Shown: piece after piece, positions 36,719 to 49,853 of the stretch
Layout: every line of letters starts with the position of its first letter
Position numbering within the stretch: position 1 is the stretch's first letter
Assembly: GCF_022965805.1 (NCBI RefSeq)
Contig: NC_133116.1
Span: 4,464,001 to 4,528,000 of the forward strand
Source of the DNA: Primulina eburnea
Taxonomy: Eukaryota > Streptophyta > Magnoliopsida > Lamiales > Gesneriaceae
Reading direction: 5' to 3'
DNA length: 64,000 bases
Position numbers and translations under genes: made by a program
The notes under the pieces: generated by a model
Databases searched by the model: none
Seen by the model: the letters and a program-made list of their open reading frames with translations, nothing else
Told to the model about the DNA's origin: nothing

Positions 36719-38614
36719 ATGTCTTCACCGCTTCTTCCTGCTAACTTAATCCCCGACGAGGCGAATCCGCCATGGATGAACAAAGGGGACAACGCGTGGC
36801 AGCTCACAGCCGCGACCCTAGTAGGGCTACAAAGTGTGCCGGGGCTTATAATCTTGTATGGTGGTGCTGTCAAGAAAAAATGGGCTGTGAACTCGGCTTT
36901 CATGGCTTTATATGCATTTGCTTGCGTTCTACTTTGTTGGGTTTGCTGGGGATACCGGCTTTCCTTCGGGGACAAGTTGATCCCTATCTGGGGTAAGATC
37001 GACGTGACCTTGTCTCAGCATTATCTTCTTGGACAGGCGTTTAGTGGGAAGTTCCCCAACGCCACCATGGTGTATTTTCAGTTCGTTTTCGCGGCTATAA
37101 CGTTGATTCTGATAGCTGGTGCTGTGTTGGGGAGGATGAACTTTTACGCGTGGATGCTGTTCGTTCCTCTATGGCTAACGTTTTCTTACACGATTGGGGC
37201 GTATACGATTTGGTCTCTCGATGGTTGGCTGGCTGTTGCTGGGATGATAGATTACTCGGGTGGTTATGTTATTCATCTGTCTTCTGGTGTTGCTGGTTTC
37301 ACTGCTGCATATTGGGTAAGCACAGTTTTTCAATTTCACATGTACGTTTTAAATTTATATATTTCGAAACCACACATTCACATATATTATCAGTGAACAG
37401 TCCATTTGAAATAAATTTCACATTTTTAATGCACGTATATATCAACACTCCTGGAGCAAGATTTTTAAACAAAATTTTATATTATTCAAGTTTATTTATC
37501 ATCTAACATAAGATGATCTTTCCTAAAATTTATCGCTGGGCTAGTAGTTTAGAATGTATGTATATATGAGAGTTGAGACATTATATTATATGAAATTTAT
37601 TACAACATGGTAAGTGGGAAGAATAAACAAACGAATACAAACAATGAAAACAATTTTCGTGATAAAAACAATGATATTTTAACTTGCAGGTGGGTCCTCG
37701 TTTAACGAAAGACAGAGAAAGATTTCCTCCTAACAACATCCTCCTGATGCTAGCTGGAGCAGGCCTACTGTGGATGGGGTGGACAGGTTTCAACGGGGGA
37801 GACCCTTATGCGGCTAGCATTGATGCCTCCTTGGCTGTTGTCAACACTCATATATCTGCTGCAACTAGTCTGCTGACTTGGCTCATGCTCGACATCGTAT
37901 TCTTCGGCAAAGCATCCGTCATCGGTGCAGTTCAAGGCATGATCACTGGCTTGGTTTGCATCACCCCGGCTGCAGGTACCCTTCTTGTTTTCTCTGTATT
38001 CTATAATTAATTTGTTGAACATTAACTTGGTCTGTACTTAAAAATGTACCTTTTACATTTTATTGGTATAGGAGTTGTGCATGGATGGGCGGCTATAATA
38101 ATGGGAATATGCTCGGGCTCGATCCCTTGGTTCACCATGATGGTGGTTCACAAGAAATCCGTGCTCCTCCAGAAAGTCGACGACACCATGGCTGTGTTTC
38201 ACACGCACGCGGTTGCGGGGTGTCTAGGAGGGATGCTTACCGGGACTTTTCGCCGACCCAAAACTATGCAATTTGTTCTATACAAAGTATGCCAAATATG
38301 TAGGCTTGTTCTATGGCTTTCACAATGGAGACTACCACAACGGATTTAGACAGGTTGGACTTCAACTTGTCGGCGTGGTTTTCGTGGTCGGGGTTAATAT
38401 CGTGACGACAAGCTTGATATGCTTGGTTGTGCGACTTATCGTGCCTTTGAGAATGAGCGAGGAGGACATGGAGATCGGGGACGAGGCTGCTCACGGTGAA
38501 GAGGCGTATGCCATATGGGGGCAGGGGGATAGGAATGAGAATTCACGATTTTCGACATATAACGACGTTGAAATCGGCCCGTCTAAGGCTAGAGGTCAGG
38601 TTGAGATGACTTGA
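36719..38614 (+). pseudogene. Ammonium transporter, AMT2 cluster (AMT3;1-like), with a 1-base frameshift
   Basis: Exons 36719-37315, 37690-37975 and 38072-38614. The first 374 or so codons are intact and typical: [90 protein letters not shown] and [14 protein letters not shown] with the conserved pore histidines. After GGMLTG the frame breaks: one extra base at about 38245 makes translation stop at 38349 (386 residues). In the +1 frame the usual end continues to 38614, with [15 protein letters not shown], the last membrane helix and [15 protein letters not shown]. The start [19 protein letters not shown] fits AMT3;1 more than AMT2;1; Arabidopsis has no AMT3. AMT3-type members of other plants are linked to mycorrhizal ammonium uptake. 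A sequencing error is the main alternative to gene loss. Confidence 0.88.
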
Positions 38615-39807
38615 AGAAAGGGATCGGAGCTGTGAGGTTCATGCAAATTGGATCGAATGAACTAAAGGATCGAATAAAATGTGCTTTTGGTCTTTAGCAT
38701 ATTTATAATGTTTTTTGAATATGTCATCGTGAATGCAAGTGAAAGAAAAGCCTCTAATTTTATTGTACCAATAATATTATAATATTGCCTTTTCTTAGGA
38801 ATAGCAACTAACAAAATAAATGTTTATTGAATTAAAAATATTCAAGTTCGAGCTCGATTCGTATATAAAAAAATTATACTTGTTTAGCTGTTTTTATTAA
38901 AAATATGAATTTATCGACAAAACTATTCGAATTATCGCTGGACATTAAAATTCGAAATTTTATATTAATAAAACACAGTGACGCGGCCTTTAATGAGTAA
39001 AAGCTCACGATCTCCTTCGATTTTCCGTGGAGCTTTCACGATTCCGCAATGGCGAATGCATCAACTTCAATTCCACCATCGACCAAAGGAAGGTGGGATC
39101 ACCTATCTACATACGCGTCGCGCATATTTCTCTTCCTCATCATTCTTCAGGTTCCGCTTTTCAGGTCAGAACTACGTTCTTCTCCATTTCATATTCATCC
39201 AAATTCCTAGTTGTCCTTGGGAATAATGAATTTTTTGTTCCAATTTATTCTAAAGGTTCGTCCTTTTTTGGCTGAAGTTTCTAATTGTTCGGAGTTTTTA
39301 GTTTGATTGGTGCTGCTTTTGTGGGTGGAAGAAGATATCTCGTTAATTGATATGTGGATCTTTTTTTCTTTTTTTTTTTAAAATCGGACTCCAAGGTTCC
39401 TTTTCTAATTCAGTATGCTAGGATGGTGCATGATGGTTTTGGTTAAATATAACAAATACTAGGCATGTGATCGAATTCAAGTGAGTTGCTTGTGCTAAGA
39501 ATTATATGCTTTGGTTCTGTTTTTTTTCCCCTAATTGCAAATTGTCTAGACAGGTAGAAAGTTTGTTTGTTTTTTGTGCAGCTGTAATTATTCCATGTGT
39601 TACTGCAGCATATAGCTATTTCATTTGAATTTCTTGATAAATAAAGTGTTGAAATTCGTTGCCATGACTTGATCTCTGTGAATATGCAGTTGGAAACATT
39701 GTTTTGTGTAATTTAATCACCAGCGACTATCTTTTTTCCTCCCCTTTATGTAACTGGTTTCTTCTTCCCATCTCCCGCACACTCTCAGGGTTCAATGTAG
39801 ATCTGGC
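38615..39807. other. Intergenic and probable leader of the next gene
   Basis: 3' UTR of the transporter, then AT-rich DNA. From about 38990 the composition is more transcript-like, with pyrimidine tracts and a possible leader intron before the ATG at 39808. No separate gene could be supported. Confidence 0.4.
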
Positions 39808-40759
39808 ATGTGTACAACGCCTCTTCATGTCACATCTTCACAGTTGGTGGCCAGCGAAGTCTTTCCACTTCCAGTGATAAAGGGCCTTCTTTATCCGGGA
39901 GCCATTGTACATGGTCTCATCAGTAACATGACTGTGCCAAGCTGGAATAATCTGCTAAACTTCTATAACTTGACTGACATAAAGGAGGCCTCTGCAGCAA
40001 CTGATCTACAGCGATTGGAGGTTTGGCTTTGGCTTCACTTTTCCCACATCTCTATCATTTCTTCTATCATAGCTTTATGTGACTTGAAGTTCTTTATCTA
40101 TTAGATATCAAATCGAACATGCTTCCATGGGAACAAAAATGACTTTTTCGCAATCTGTACTGCACTTTGGATATTATATATAGTAGATAAGATGCATAGA
40201 TATTATTCTTCACAATTTACCAATGTTGTTACTGTCGTAAATTTGTCAAAGGAGCCCTCACCACATGGTCTCTAAATGATTCTTCCTTTAGGGTTTTGGG
40301 ATTTGAAATATTCAATTTGTGTTCTGTGAAATCGAAATTGTTTCTTGTTTTGCTAGTAAATTGATTACTAAAAAGCAACCATTTCAGTGAATGAAAATTC
40401 TACTTCTCCTTTTCCCCATTACAATTCGCTTTTCTTGAAAGATTGTTATAATCGCTTGACAGGTTCTTGCGGGAAGTTACTTCAGTGTGGCTGGTTCGCT
40501 GATTGGTGTTATAAAACCAGGAAGGATGAGCATGTTTGGAACACTTCTTGTTGTGTGGGGTCTTGTTAAGGAAGGGATTCTTGGAAAGCAAGCAAGCACG
40601 GATCCAACAAAGGCTGTATTTGTGTACCCAACAATGTTAATAGCTTTGGTTTGTGCTTTCTTGTCTGTCAAATATGATTTGAAGAAGGCAGTGAGAAGTG
40701 CCCCAACTCGACCTGTTGTTAAGCCTCTGAAGAGCTCTTCAAAATCCAAATTGAAATGA
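39808..40759 (+). CDS. Small conserved plant membrane protein of unknown function
   Basis: Exons 39808-40020 and 40463-40759 join in phase to 169 residues. The N-terminal third, with SEVFPLPVIKGLLYPGAIVH and the NFYNLTDIKEA block, is mostly soluble. Three hydrophobic segments follow: YFSVAGSLIGVI, SMFGTLLVVWGLV and VYPTMLIALVCAFLSV. The tail is basic and Ser/Lys-rich (KSSSKSKLK). I believe close relatives exist across flowering plants, but I cannot attach a name or function. The ATG at 39808 is chosen because the frame upstream is closed. Confidence 0.75.
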
Positions 40760-41510
40760 CCTCCAGATGCAATGTAGGCAACAGTAGGTACTCTCTCTGT
40801 TAAAGAAGGGCCAAATCTGGCTACCCAAATACCCTCAAGATGCCTCGAACCCATCAAGTCCATGTTTGCCAGGTGCTTGATATCCTGTCTTGTGACATTT
40901 TATAATCTTTATTTTCTTCCTTTTCTAGTTTATCTATCACTAGCCATGTATCAGTTGCTGATAATATTTTACTCTCTGAGTTTGAGAATTTGTAACTTGA
41001 TTGTTTTTATGCCAATTTAGGAAGTAAGTCTGTCACACCAGAAACAAATTTATGTGATGATACTGGGGAAAGATTTTATATGGCCTTCTGCTTTGGTATT
41101 GACATTGGAAATTATACACAATCCGTTTTTCCTTCCCTTTATTTGAATTTTCAGAGATTTGATCTGACCATGATCGGAGAAGTTCACTCAAGATCTAAAG
41201 AATATTATTAGATGTCCTATAGCTTTTATACAAGTTTATGACTGAGAGGTATTTAAATGTTATGGCTTATAGTTATGCGATCATGGCATCACATATAGAC
41301 CATTCTACCATTTTGACCCCGTTGATTATAATGCAAAACAATATTCCTAAATTCCACCTACTACTCTGAAGCAGGTCAAAAGCTTTGATGCCATCTTTTG
41401 GCCTTTTTTTTTGTTCTTTACCTTGTAAACCTCTGTACTTTGGTCCCTGCCAGTAATATATATTGCAAATTGAAACCAACAACAATTCAACATATTATAC
41501 TTCAGACAAG
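40760..41510. other. 3' UTR and intergenic DNA
   Basis: No gene recognised. The left part is the 3' end of the membrane-protein transcript; a CTTCAG just before 41505 could be an acceptor for a leader intron of the next gene. Confidence 0.4.
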
Positions 41511-41837
41511 ATGGCCAGTTTGAATAGGTCCGAGAGATCTTTTAGAAGGCGAGGTTCGTCAGGATTGGTGTGGAATGATGATGAACTAGCTGGTGGATTT
41601 TATCAATTTGTGCAGACAGAAGGGAAGTTGGGTGAACTAAGGCACTGTCATAGTCTCGGTGGTGACAGCGGCGGTGTGGCGCTGATGGATCAAAGCGGTG
41701 TAAAGGCTGCACCGCACGTTTACAACCGCAGTGTATCCGCTCCAATCATAAATCCAAGATTGCCTAAATTTGTTAGAAAACAAATATTTGCAGGGATCTT
41801 TGGAAAACCTCCCAAGTCTGGAGAACATGCCAAGTGA
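41511..41837 (+). CDS. Small basic protein, MAPK-kinase-substrate (At1g80180/At1g15400) type
   Basis: An intronless frame of 108 residues. The N-terminus RSERSFRRRGSSGLVWNDDE closely resembles the FRRQGSSGLVWDD start of the small plant family called MAPK kinase substrate proteins. The middle is poorly conserved, and the end contains SVSAPIINPRLPKF and FAGIFGKPP, similar to the family's C-terminal Pro/Gly motif. Members are small, probably disordered MAPK-pathway proteins; some relatives influence stomatal development. The family call rests on two short blocks. Confidence 0.6.
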   Translation: MASLNRSERSFRRRGSSGLVWNDDELAGGFYQFVQTEGKLGELRHCHSLGGDSGGVALMDQSGVKAAPHVYNRSVSAPIINPRLPKFVRKQIFAGIFGKPPKSGEHAK

Positions 41838-43691
41838 AATTTCTTATCAGCTTTAAAAAAACTCGAAATATAATTGATGGGAATATAAGAATTCTATGTT
41901 GGTACAAATTTCCCCTTTTTAAATTTCTTTTGGTATCATCGCAAATGTGTTCAAAGGTATTAGATTACTTTTGCATTTTAATCCTTTAGGTTTAAAAACT
42001 AACATAGCTCAGGGCCTTGACCGAGCAACATGGCTCAGGGTCTTGAGAAAGGGTTAGGGCTCGGGAAGGGTTAAGCTTTGGAGGCATCATATGTTGGATT
42101 GATATCTATATGTAACGACATGTTGACAAATATGCATGTACACGTAAACTTTCGATCTTAATTTTTATGAGAAACATGTAAATGTTTTTGCTACAGATAT
42201 TTAAGAATACAATCGCAACATGTTCGCAGGATGGGAGAAAATAGATTGTTCTTCAGAGCTTCAAGAAAAGATACTGTGTGCCATTGATTTTTTTCTCACT
42301 TGTCGATGATCTTAATGTAGTGACGAGGTGGAGGACAGATTAATCATGATGATTTGATTGTTTTGTAATGATAGATAGATCGTTCATACAATGGAATACA
42401 TTGATTTTTAATCGTGGTATTAAAATGAAACCAGGAAATAAATATTAAATAATGAAAAATAATCCTAAAACATTGTCGGAAAATTGAGTGATATCTGAAA
42501 TATTTTATCAGTGGTTTATTTTACCATATGATTGGTGAAATTCAGAAGCTGAAATAAAATTTTGAAAAACCAAACACCGACAGCTCTCATTATCATACAA
42601 TTAAGCCTAAATAATACAGAATGACAATTATTGTTAGTATTAAAAATGGTTCTACATTGAGTGTGACTTCCTAACTAAAAAAAAGGAGGAGATTGACTTT
42701 TTTTTTTAGAATGTTTCATTGAAAAATATTTTTATTTTGAAATTTTTTAAATAATATAAAGATTATTTTTTTCAATAGGAAATTTAATATATTATAAAAT
42801 ATTTATGCCCAAATTCTTTTCTTTTCTTTCTTTTTTTGGATGTATAATTTTTAATTTTTTAATTTTAAATTTTGAAAATATTTAATATATAATTTCTGAG
42901 TAGGTGAATTAATGTGAAAAGCAGGGGCATTTTAGTGATATAAAAAAGAAATAGAACCATGGAGTCCGCCGACAGCTCCAGTTGGTGCTTTGTGGAGGGA
43001 GGGTGACCGGCAACAGACGGTTGCAACCAAAGTACAGTCTGTCCACAGCCACTTCTGGGTTGGAATATATAAAGTACAACTTTCAAATGCCATCAACCTT
43101 CTCCTACCGGAACAAAAAATAAAATTGTCAAAACTCCCCTTTAATTTATTTTATTTTTTAAAAAAAGATTTAATATGATTTTACTCATATAAACTCTTAA
43201 TGTAACAATTACTCTAGGTGGAAAAAAGATAAATGATTAGTTATGAAAAGATTAGAATCTCCAAAACAGTTTAGCATACAATATAATCTATAGTTTAGAG
43301 ATGATAAGTGAGAAATTGTCAACATAACTCGTCTATTTTACATAGTACGACAGATCTAACAAGTTTTTAGTTATATTGATAGAGAAATTGACAATCTAAT
43401 TCACTTATTTAGAGATATGGAGTTGGACTAATAGATGACCGATGTTTATTTTAATTGGATCTAGATATAAGTTAAAGTAATTTAACTTCTCTGTATTAAA
43501 ATGGGTGATAAAAATTGTACAAGTCCTACACATTAATAACAAATCAGTGAATTGAAATATTCATAAATAAAGTATAAATTTTCTTATTATATTTTGAAAG
43601 AACTGTCTTAACCACACCTTATGACGGATAACATAATGACAAATCTAAATATTGGACCTAAAAAATTTAAAACAATATTTTTTTTTCAATT

Positions 43692-43694
<3 letters not shown>
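41838..43694. other. Long intergenic region upstream of CESA1
   Basis: No gene recognised. It contains a short GCTCAGGG-rich stretch at 42005-42075 with local imperfect repeats, then AT-rich DNA. A GC-richer island at about 42960-43060 may be regulatory, but no motif is decisive. Confidence 0.4.

Positions 43695-43745
<51 letters not shown>
43695..43745. repeat. AT dinucleotide microsatellite in the CESA1 promoter/leader
   Basis: About 25 uninterrupted AT units, ending 217 bases before the CESA1 start codon. Long perfect AT tracts are highly mutable and can extrude cruciforms. Confidence 0.9.
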
Positions 43746-43746
<1 letters not shown>

Positions 43747-43961
43747 CTATAGCTGTTGTGTAGCCGACAAACGAACACCGTCTACCGGTTCAGCTGGTAA
43801 AAAATCCTTACGTTGATATATTAGAAAAGAAACTAGAGACACAGAGTGAGAGATGGCCGATTGATTCAGCCTGAGAATCTTCCTCTCACTACCGTTTTGT
43901 TCAACTCTGATTACAAAATTCGTGTTTTTCCTAACTAATTTGTGATTATACTGAAGAAATA

Positions 43962-46900
43962 ATGGAGGCAAGTGCTGGAATGGTGGCTGGATCTCACAAA
44001 AGGAACGAGCTTGTTAGAATTCGCCATGATTCTGACAGTGGGGTATGATCTGTTTTAACATGCATTTGGATTTTTTCTTCTCTTTCGACCTTTTCGGTTC
44101 TTGATTAGTGTTCTTGGTGTTGGATCTGAGGTGGGAAATGTTGGACTGGGACTTGGATCTTGGCTTGAGGTTAATTGATAATGGACTAGTGGTTGGTTTC
44201 TGGGTCTTGTAGGAATTCGCCGCGCTTTAGTTCTTTGATGATTGATTTTGTGGTTTTAGTTGTAATTTTCTTTGAGATTGCTGGGGATCGGCTGAATGTG
44301 TTGAATACGTATTGATAAGTTCGCTGTGAAATTCTTCTTGCTGATTTGGAAGATCCATTGACTCATTTCAGTTTATTGTGCCCTTTGACTAAATATGCTA
44401 AAATTGGAGGTCTTAATTTATTTGAATGAAGGGCTCAAATGAATTTGCTAGCTCTGCATTTGATCTGGTTGTCCTTTGCTTGGGTCTGTAAAATTCTGTT
44501 ATTAATCACTTTAGTAATCATGCAATATGCAGGCAAAGCCCCTGAAGAATTTGAATGGCCAGATATGCCAGATTTGTGGAGATACTGTTGGTCTGACTGC
44601 CAATGGAGATGTTTTTGTTGCTTGCAATGAATGTGGATTTCCAGTCTGCAGAGCTTGTTATGAATATGAACGAAAAGATGGAAACCAGTCATGCCCCCAG
44701 TGCAAGACTAGGTACAAGAGACTTAAAGGTTAGTGTGCTTCATAGATTACTTTGCGTGTGAACTACTTATATTTTGAACCTTAGTTAATATAGTAGTTTT
44801 GCATCTTTCAGGGAGTCCACGAGTTGACGGTGATGATGATGAGGACGAGGATGAGGATGATTTGGAAAACGAATTTCTTTACTCTCAAGGAAAGAACAAG
44901 GCTAGATCTCAGTGGCAGGTAGATGATGCCGATTTATCTGCATCTTCCAGACGTGAGGCTCATCAACCAATTCGTCTTCTTACCAATGGACAACCAGTAA
45001 GTTAACTAGAAAGTATTTTGTTTGCTTGATTTCTCGATTATTTGCCTACCATATGTAAAGCAATACAGTTCGTGTTTATCAATTTTTTAACATGCTTGAC
45101 AGGTCTCTGGTGAGATTCCCCCGTCTATGCTTGACACTCAATCTGTAAGAAGTACATCTGGACCTTTGGGCCCTGGAGACCGTGTTCACTCCCTTCCATA
45201 TGTTGACCCCCAGCAACCAGGTAAGTACCAATCAAGATATATTTTAATTTATCGTTCCTTCACAAGTCAAGTTTTCTCGTAGCACTGACGATGTCATCAA
45301 TTTATGTAGTTCCTGTAAGGATTGTTGACCCTTCAAAAGACTTGAATTCTTATGGACTTGGGAACGTTGACTGGAAGGAGAGAGTGGAAGGTTGGAAACT
45401 AAAGCAGGACAAAAATATGGGGCAAATGGCCAACCGATACAGTGAAGGAAAAGGAGATACTGAAGGCACTGGGTCAAATGGAGAAGAACTACAAATGTGA
45501 GCATCTTTACTTTTGATTTTTTTATCGTACTTTGACAATAAATATCATTGACTGATAGCTGACTCGTTAATATTTAGAAATCATAATTATTAGTATCATA
45601 AACCACAACTAAATTGCAGCTCTGTATAATTTAGATCATGTTTCTTTCATGAAACTTGTTTATGTTAGAGCTCTCTTTACCTTTTCATAGAGACCGCTGA
45701 TAGTTTGTGTTGATGACAGGGCTGATGATGCTCGCCAACCTATGAGCCGTATCGTTCCCATTTCTTCTTCTCATCTCACTCCTTATCGAGTCATAATCAT
45801 ACTTCGATTAATCATCTTGGGCTTTTTCTTGCAATACCGTTGTACTCATCCAGTGAAGGATGCTTATCCTTTGTGGTTGACATCAGTCATCTGTGAGGTA
45901 TGGTTTGCGTTTTCGTGGCTTCTCGATCAGTTTCCAAAATGGTACCCCATTAACCGTGAGACTTATCTTGAAAGACTTGCAGTAAGGTTGGTGAATTTTC
46001 TGTAATTCTCACAGTTTAGCCCGTCATTTCTGAGTTGAAATGATTCATTGGGTTTAAATTTTCCCCTTAATATATCTTATATGTGCAGATATGATAGAGA
46101 GGGTGAGCCCTCCCAGTTAGCACCTATTGATATATTTGTGAGTACAGTGGATCCCATGAAGGAGCCTCCTCTTATTACTGCCAACACTGTGCTGTCCATC
46201 CTTTGTGTGGATTACCCTGTCGACAAAGTATCTTGTTATGTTTCTGATGATGGTGCATCTATGCTGACCTTTGAAGCGCTCTCTGAAACTGCGGAATTTG
46301 CCAGGAAATGGGTACCTTTCTGCAAGAAGCACAACATTGAACCCAGGGCCCCTGAATTTTATTTTGCTCAGAAGATTGATTACCTTAAGGACAAGATCCA
46401 GCCTTCTTTTGTGAAAGAGCGCAGATCAATGAAGGTGAGTCTTAAATATGGTCAATAATCATATTTTTTAGTTATTTACTTTACCTCTTTAAACTTTGTG
46501 CATGGCTTCTGCTTTATCTTATTTTGACCGTCTTAATTTCCATCATGCATTTTGAGAATTAGCAAGATATGTCTAAAAGTTTGCTTTAAATTAATTTAAA
46601 ATAATAAAGTTATATGATTCAATACAAGCTACTCGCGTTATACTTTTACCAAGGAAGAAATGAGTTGAACTTATTGTTGAAGTGTCAGAAGTATTAATTC
46701 CATTTACATGCACTGGCAACAAATGTTCTGAAACCGGACAAATTTTAGCGGTAAACGTGTGGAGTGAATTTGACAAAATATTTTGCAATCAAAATGCATA
46801 TGCATAACTATCATCAAAAAAAAAGATTCTACAATCAGACGTACAAGTATAACTGTCATTATGGTACCAAAGGTTCCTCTTGTGATCTTATGTGACGAGG

Positions 46901-49853
46901 CAGGAAACAAAAGAAAAATGTAGCACCACTGTATTCACGGCATTTTTCTGCAGAGGGAATACGAAGAATTCAAGGTACGCATCAATGCTCTTGTTGCCAA
47001 GGCTCAAAAAATGCCTGAAGAAGGATGGACAATGCAAGATGGAACTTCTTGGCCCGGAAATAACACTCGGGATCATCCGGGAATGATCCAGGTATTTTTA
47101 TTTCGATGTTTTTTTGCATTCAGGTTATGCCTTTACTATTAACTGTGTTCAAGTTCTCATCTCTTTTCTAATTAACAGGTCTTTCTGGGACATAGCGGGG
47201 GCCTTGATACGGATGGAAATGAGCTTCCTCGGTTGGTTTATGTTTCTCGTGAGAAGCGTCCAGGATTTCAACATCACAAGAAAGCTGGAGCTATGAATGC
47301 TTTGGTAGGTGATTTATTTTCTTGGGGGGCACGTCGTGGGTGGGCCCGACTTCAATCACAATAATCCCGCTAGATCCCGTTCTTTTGTTTCCATATAATT
47401 AGGTTTCGAATTTATCTGTGTGTGGTGTAGGATGTGTATTTAAGCCTATATGAAGAGGTTTGTGACGAATGAAAGGCTAAATATTCCGTATTTTAATCAC
47501 CTTCTTTCTCTTTTGTTTTTGGTAATTTCAAGTTGTCACTGAATTTCTTTATGATAATATTTATTGTGTGCTTCAGATCCGTGTCTCTGCTGTCCTCACA
47601 AATGGAGCATATCTTTTGAATGTCGATTGTGATCACTACTTCAATAACAGTAAAGCTCTTAAAGAAGCCATGTGTTTTATGATGGATCCTGCTTATGGAA
47701 AGAAGACTTGCTATGTGCAGTTTCCTCAGCGTTTTGATGGCATCGATTTGCACGATAGATATGCTAACCGCAATATTGTGTTTTTTGATGTGGGTCTCAC
47801 TTTGCTTTGTTACTACTTAAATTTTGAGATCCTAATATCTCTCTTGTCCCCGCATTTTAACATTGATATGTTTTCCACTTGCAGATCAACTTGAAAGGGT
47901 TAGATGGCCTTCAAGGCCCTGTTTATGTGGGAACTGGATGTTGCTTTAATCGGCAAGCTCTGTATGGATACGATCCAGTCCTAACAGAAGAAGACCTGCA
48001 ACCAAACATTATTGTTAGAAGCTGTTGTGGATCAAGGAAGAAGGGAAAGAGGGCCAATAAAAAGTACATTGATAAGAACCGAGCTGTAAAAAGAACTGAA
48101 TCCACCATTCCTATCTTTAATGTGGAAGACATGGAAGATGGCGTGGAAGGTATTTGCTTACATAGTTTGATAGTTTTATTTACCATAATGCATATTTTAA
48201 TATTGTTATCGATGTACTGTTATCTTAGAATTGGATTATTTCCTTCCCAACCCCCACCACCACCACCCCCCCCCCCCCCCCCCACCAACCCAACCCCAAA
48301 AAAAAACCAGAATTTACCCTGTAGATAGTACAGTCAATTTGGTTCAATTCTGGAAAACGGTTACAGTAAAAAAAAAAAAAAAAACCTTTCATTGAACTCT
48401 TTAGTCAACAGAACTGTCTTGTTTTTCATGTGTTCACCCCTAAAGCTATATTTGTACCAGTGATTCTTGTAAAGGCGGTGGCTAACCATTCCTTGTCTTG
48501 TACAGGATACGATGATGAGAAGTCGCTTCTTATGTCTCAGAAGAGCTTGGAGAAACGATTTGGTCAATCTCCTGTCTTCATTGCTGCAACCTTTATGGAA
48601 CAGGGCGGCATTCCACCGTCAACAAATCCTGCCACTCTTTTAAAAGAAGCAATTCATGTTATTAGCTGTGGTTATGAAGATAAAACAGAATGGGGCAAAG
48701 AGGTGATGTGAATATATGATGGTTTTACTTTCATTCTGTTATTCTCCATCTGAGTTCTGTATCCTCTAGAATGAAATATTTGTACTTTATCTATATTATT
48801 TGTCTTTGTTATAAAAACTCAGTTCATTTTGTTTCTATCATATCAGATTGGGTGGATTTACGGTTCTGTCACAGAAGATATTTTGACTGGTTTCAAAATG
48901 CATGCTCGAGGATGGATCTCAATTTATTGTATGCCTCCTCGTCCAGCATTCAAGGGGTCTGCTCCCATCAATCTGTCAGATCGTTTGAACCAGGTCCTTA
49001 GGTGGGCTCTCGGATCCATTGAAATTCTTCTAAGCAGGCATTGTCCCATATGGTATGGCTACACTGGGAAACTGCAGCTATTGGAGAGACTGGCTTATAT
49101 TAACACCATTGTTTATCCGCTCACCTCTATTCCATTGATCGCCTATTGCATTCTTCCTGCTATCTGTCTTCTCACCAACAAATTTATCATTCCAGAGGTG
49201 ATACACAATACAACTTTTGTGATTTCCTTCCTGAGTTATGTGATTCTAAATCCACTCTTGTGCAGATAAGCAATTTTGCCAGCATGTGGTTCATTCTACT
49301 CTTCGTCTCCATTTTTGCTACTGGCATACTTGAAATGAGGTGGGGTGGCGTTACTGTTGAGGACTGGTGGAGGAACGAACAATTTTGGGTCATTGGTGGA
49401 ACATCAGCCCATCTCTTTGCTGTCTTCCAAGGTCTCTTAAAAGTCCTTGCAGGAATTGATACCAATTTCACTGTCACTTCAAAAGCATCTGATGAAGATG
49501 GAGATTTTTCCGAGCTCTATGTGTTCAAATGGACATCCCTCATTATACCTCCCACCACTGTCCTTATCGTAAATTTGGTCGGAATTGTGGCTGGTGTTTC
49601 ATATGCTATCAACAGTGGATATCAGTCATGGGGTCCCCTTTTCGGGAAATTATTCTTTGCTATCTGGGTTATTGTCCACTTGTATCCTTTCCTGAAAGGT
49701 TTGTTAGGCCGGCAAAACCGTACGCCTACAATTGTCATCGTTTGGTCTATTCTACTTGCATCAATTTTCTCTCTGCTTTGGGTGCGAATCGACCCCTTCA
49801 CATCTGAGGCTACAAAGAGAGCTGCACAAGGTCAGTGTGGTATCAACTGTTAA
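43962..49853 (+). CDS. CESA1: Cellulose synthase catalytic subunit, CESA1-type (14 exons)
   Basis: Exons 43962-44042, 44533-44728, 44812-44996, 45103-45220, 45310-45496, 45720-45986, 46089-46434, 46954-47091, 47179-47304, 47577-47789, 47885-48149, 48506-48702, 48847-49197 and 49266-49853 join in phase to 1085 residues. An N-terminal RING-type zinc finger starts at Cys39. An acidic variable region follows, then two membrane helices, the cytosolic GT2 domain and a C-terminal helix cluster. Catalytic sites: DDG at 398-400, DCD at 565-567, TED at 782-784 and QVLRW at 822-826. The N-terminus [20 protein letters not shown] and the [19 protein letters not shown] block match CESA1 rather than the secondary-wall CESA4/7/8. 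It polymerises UDP-glucose into beta-1,4-glucan in the plasma-membrane rosette during primary wall growth. No lesion is visible. Confidence 0.97.
48250..48386. repeat. C-run and A-run in CESA1 intron 11
   Basis: A C-rich stretch (CCACCACC followed by about 18 C) at about 48250-48285 and an A-run of about 18 bases at about 48369-48386, both inside the intron 48150-48505. Such tracts slip in replication and sequencing, so their exact length is uncertain. Confidence 0.8.
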
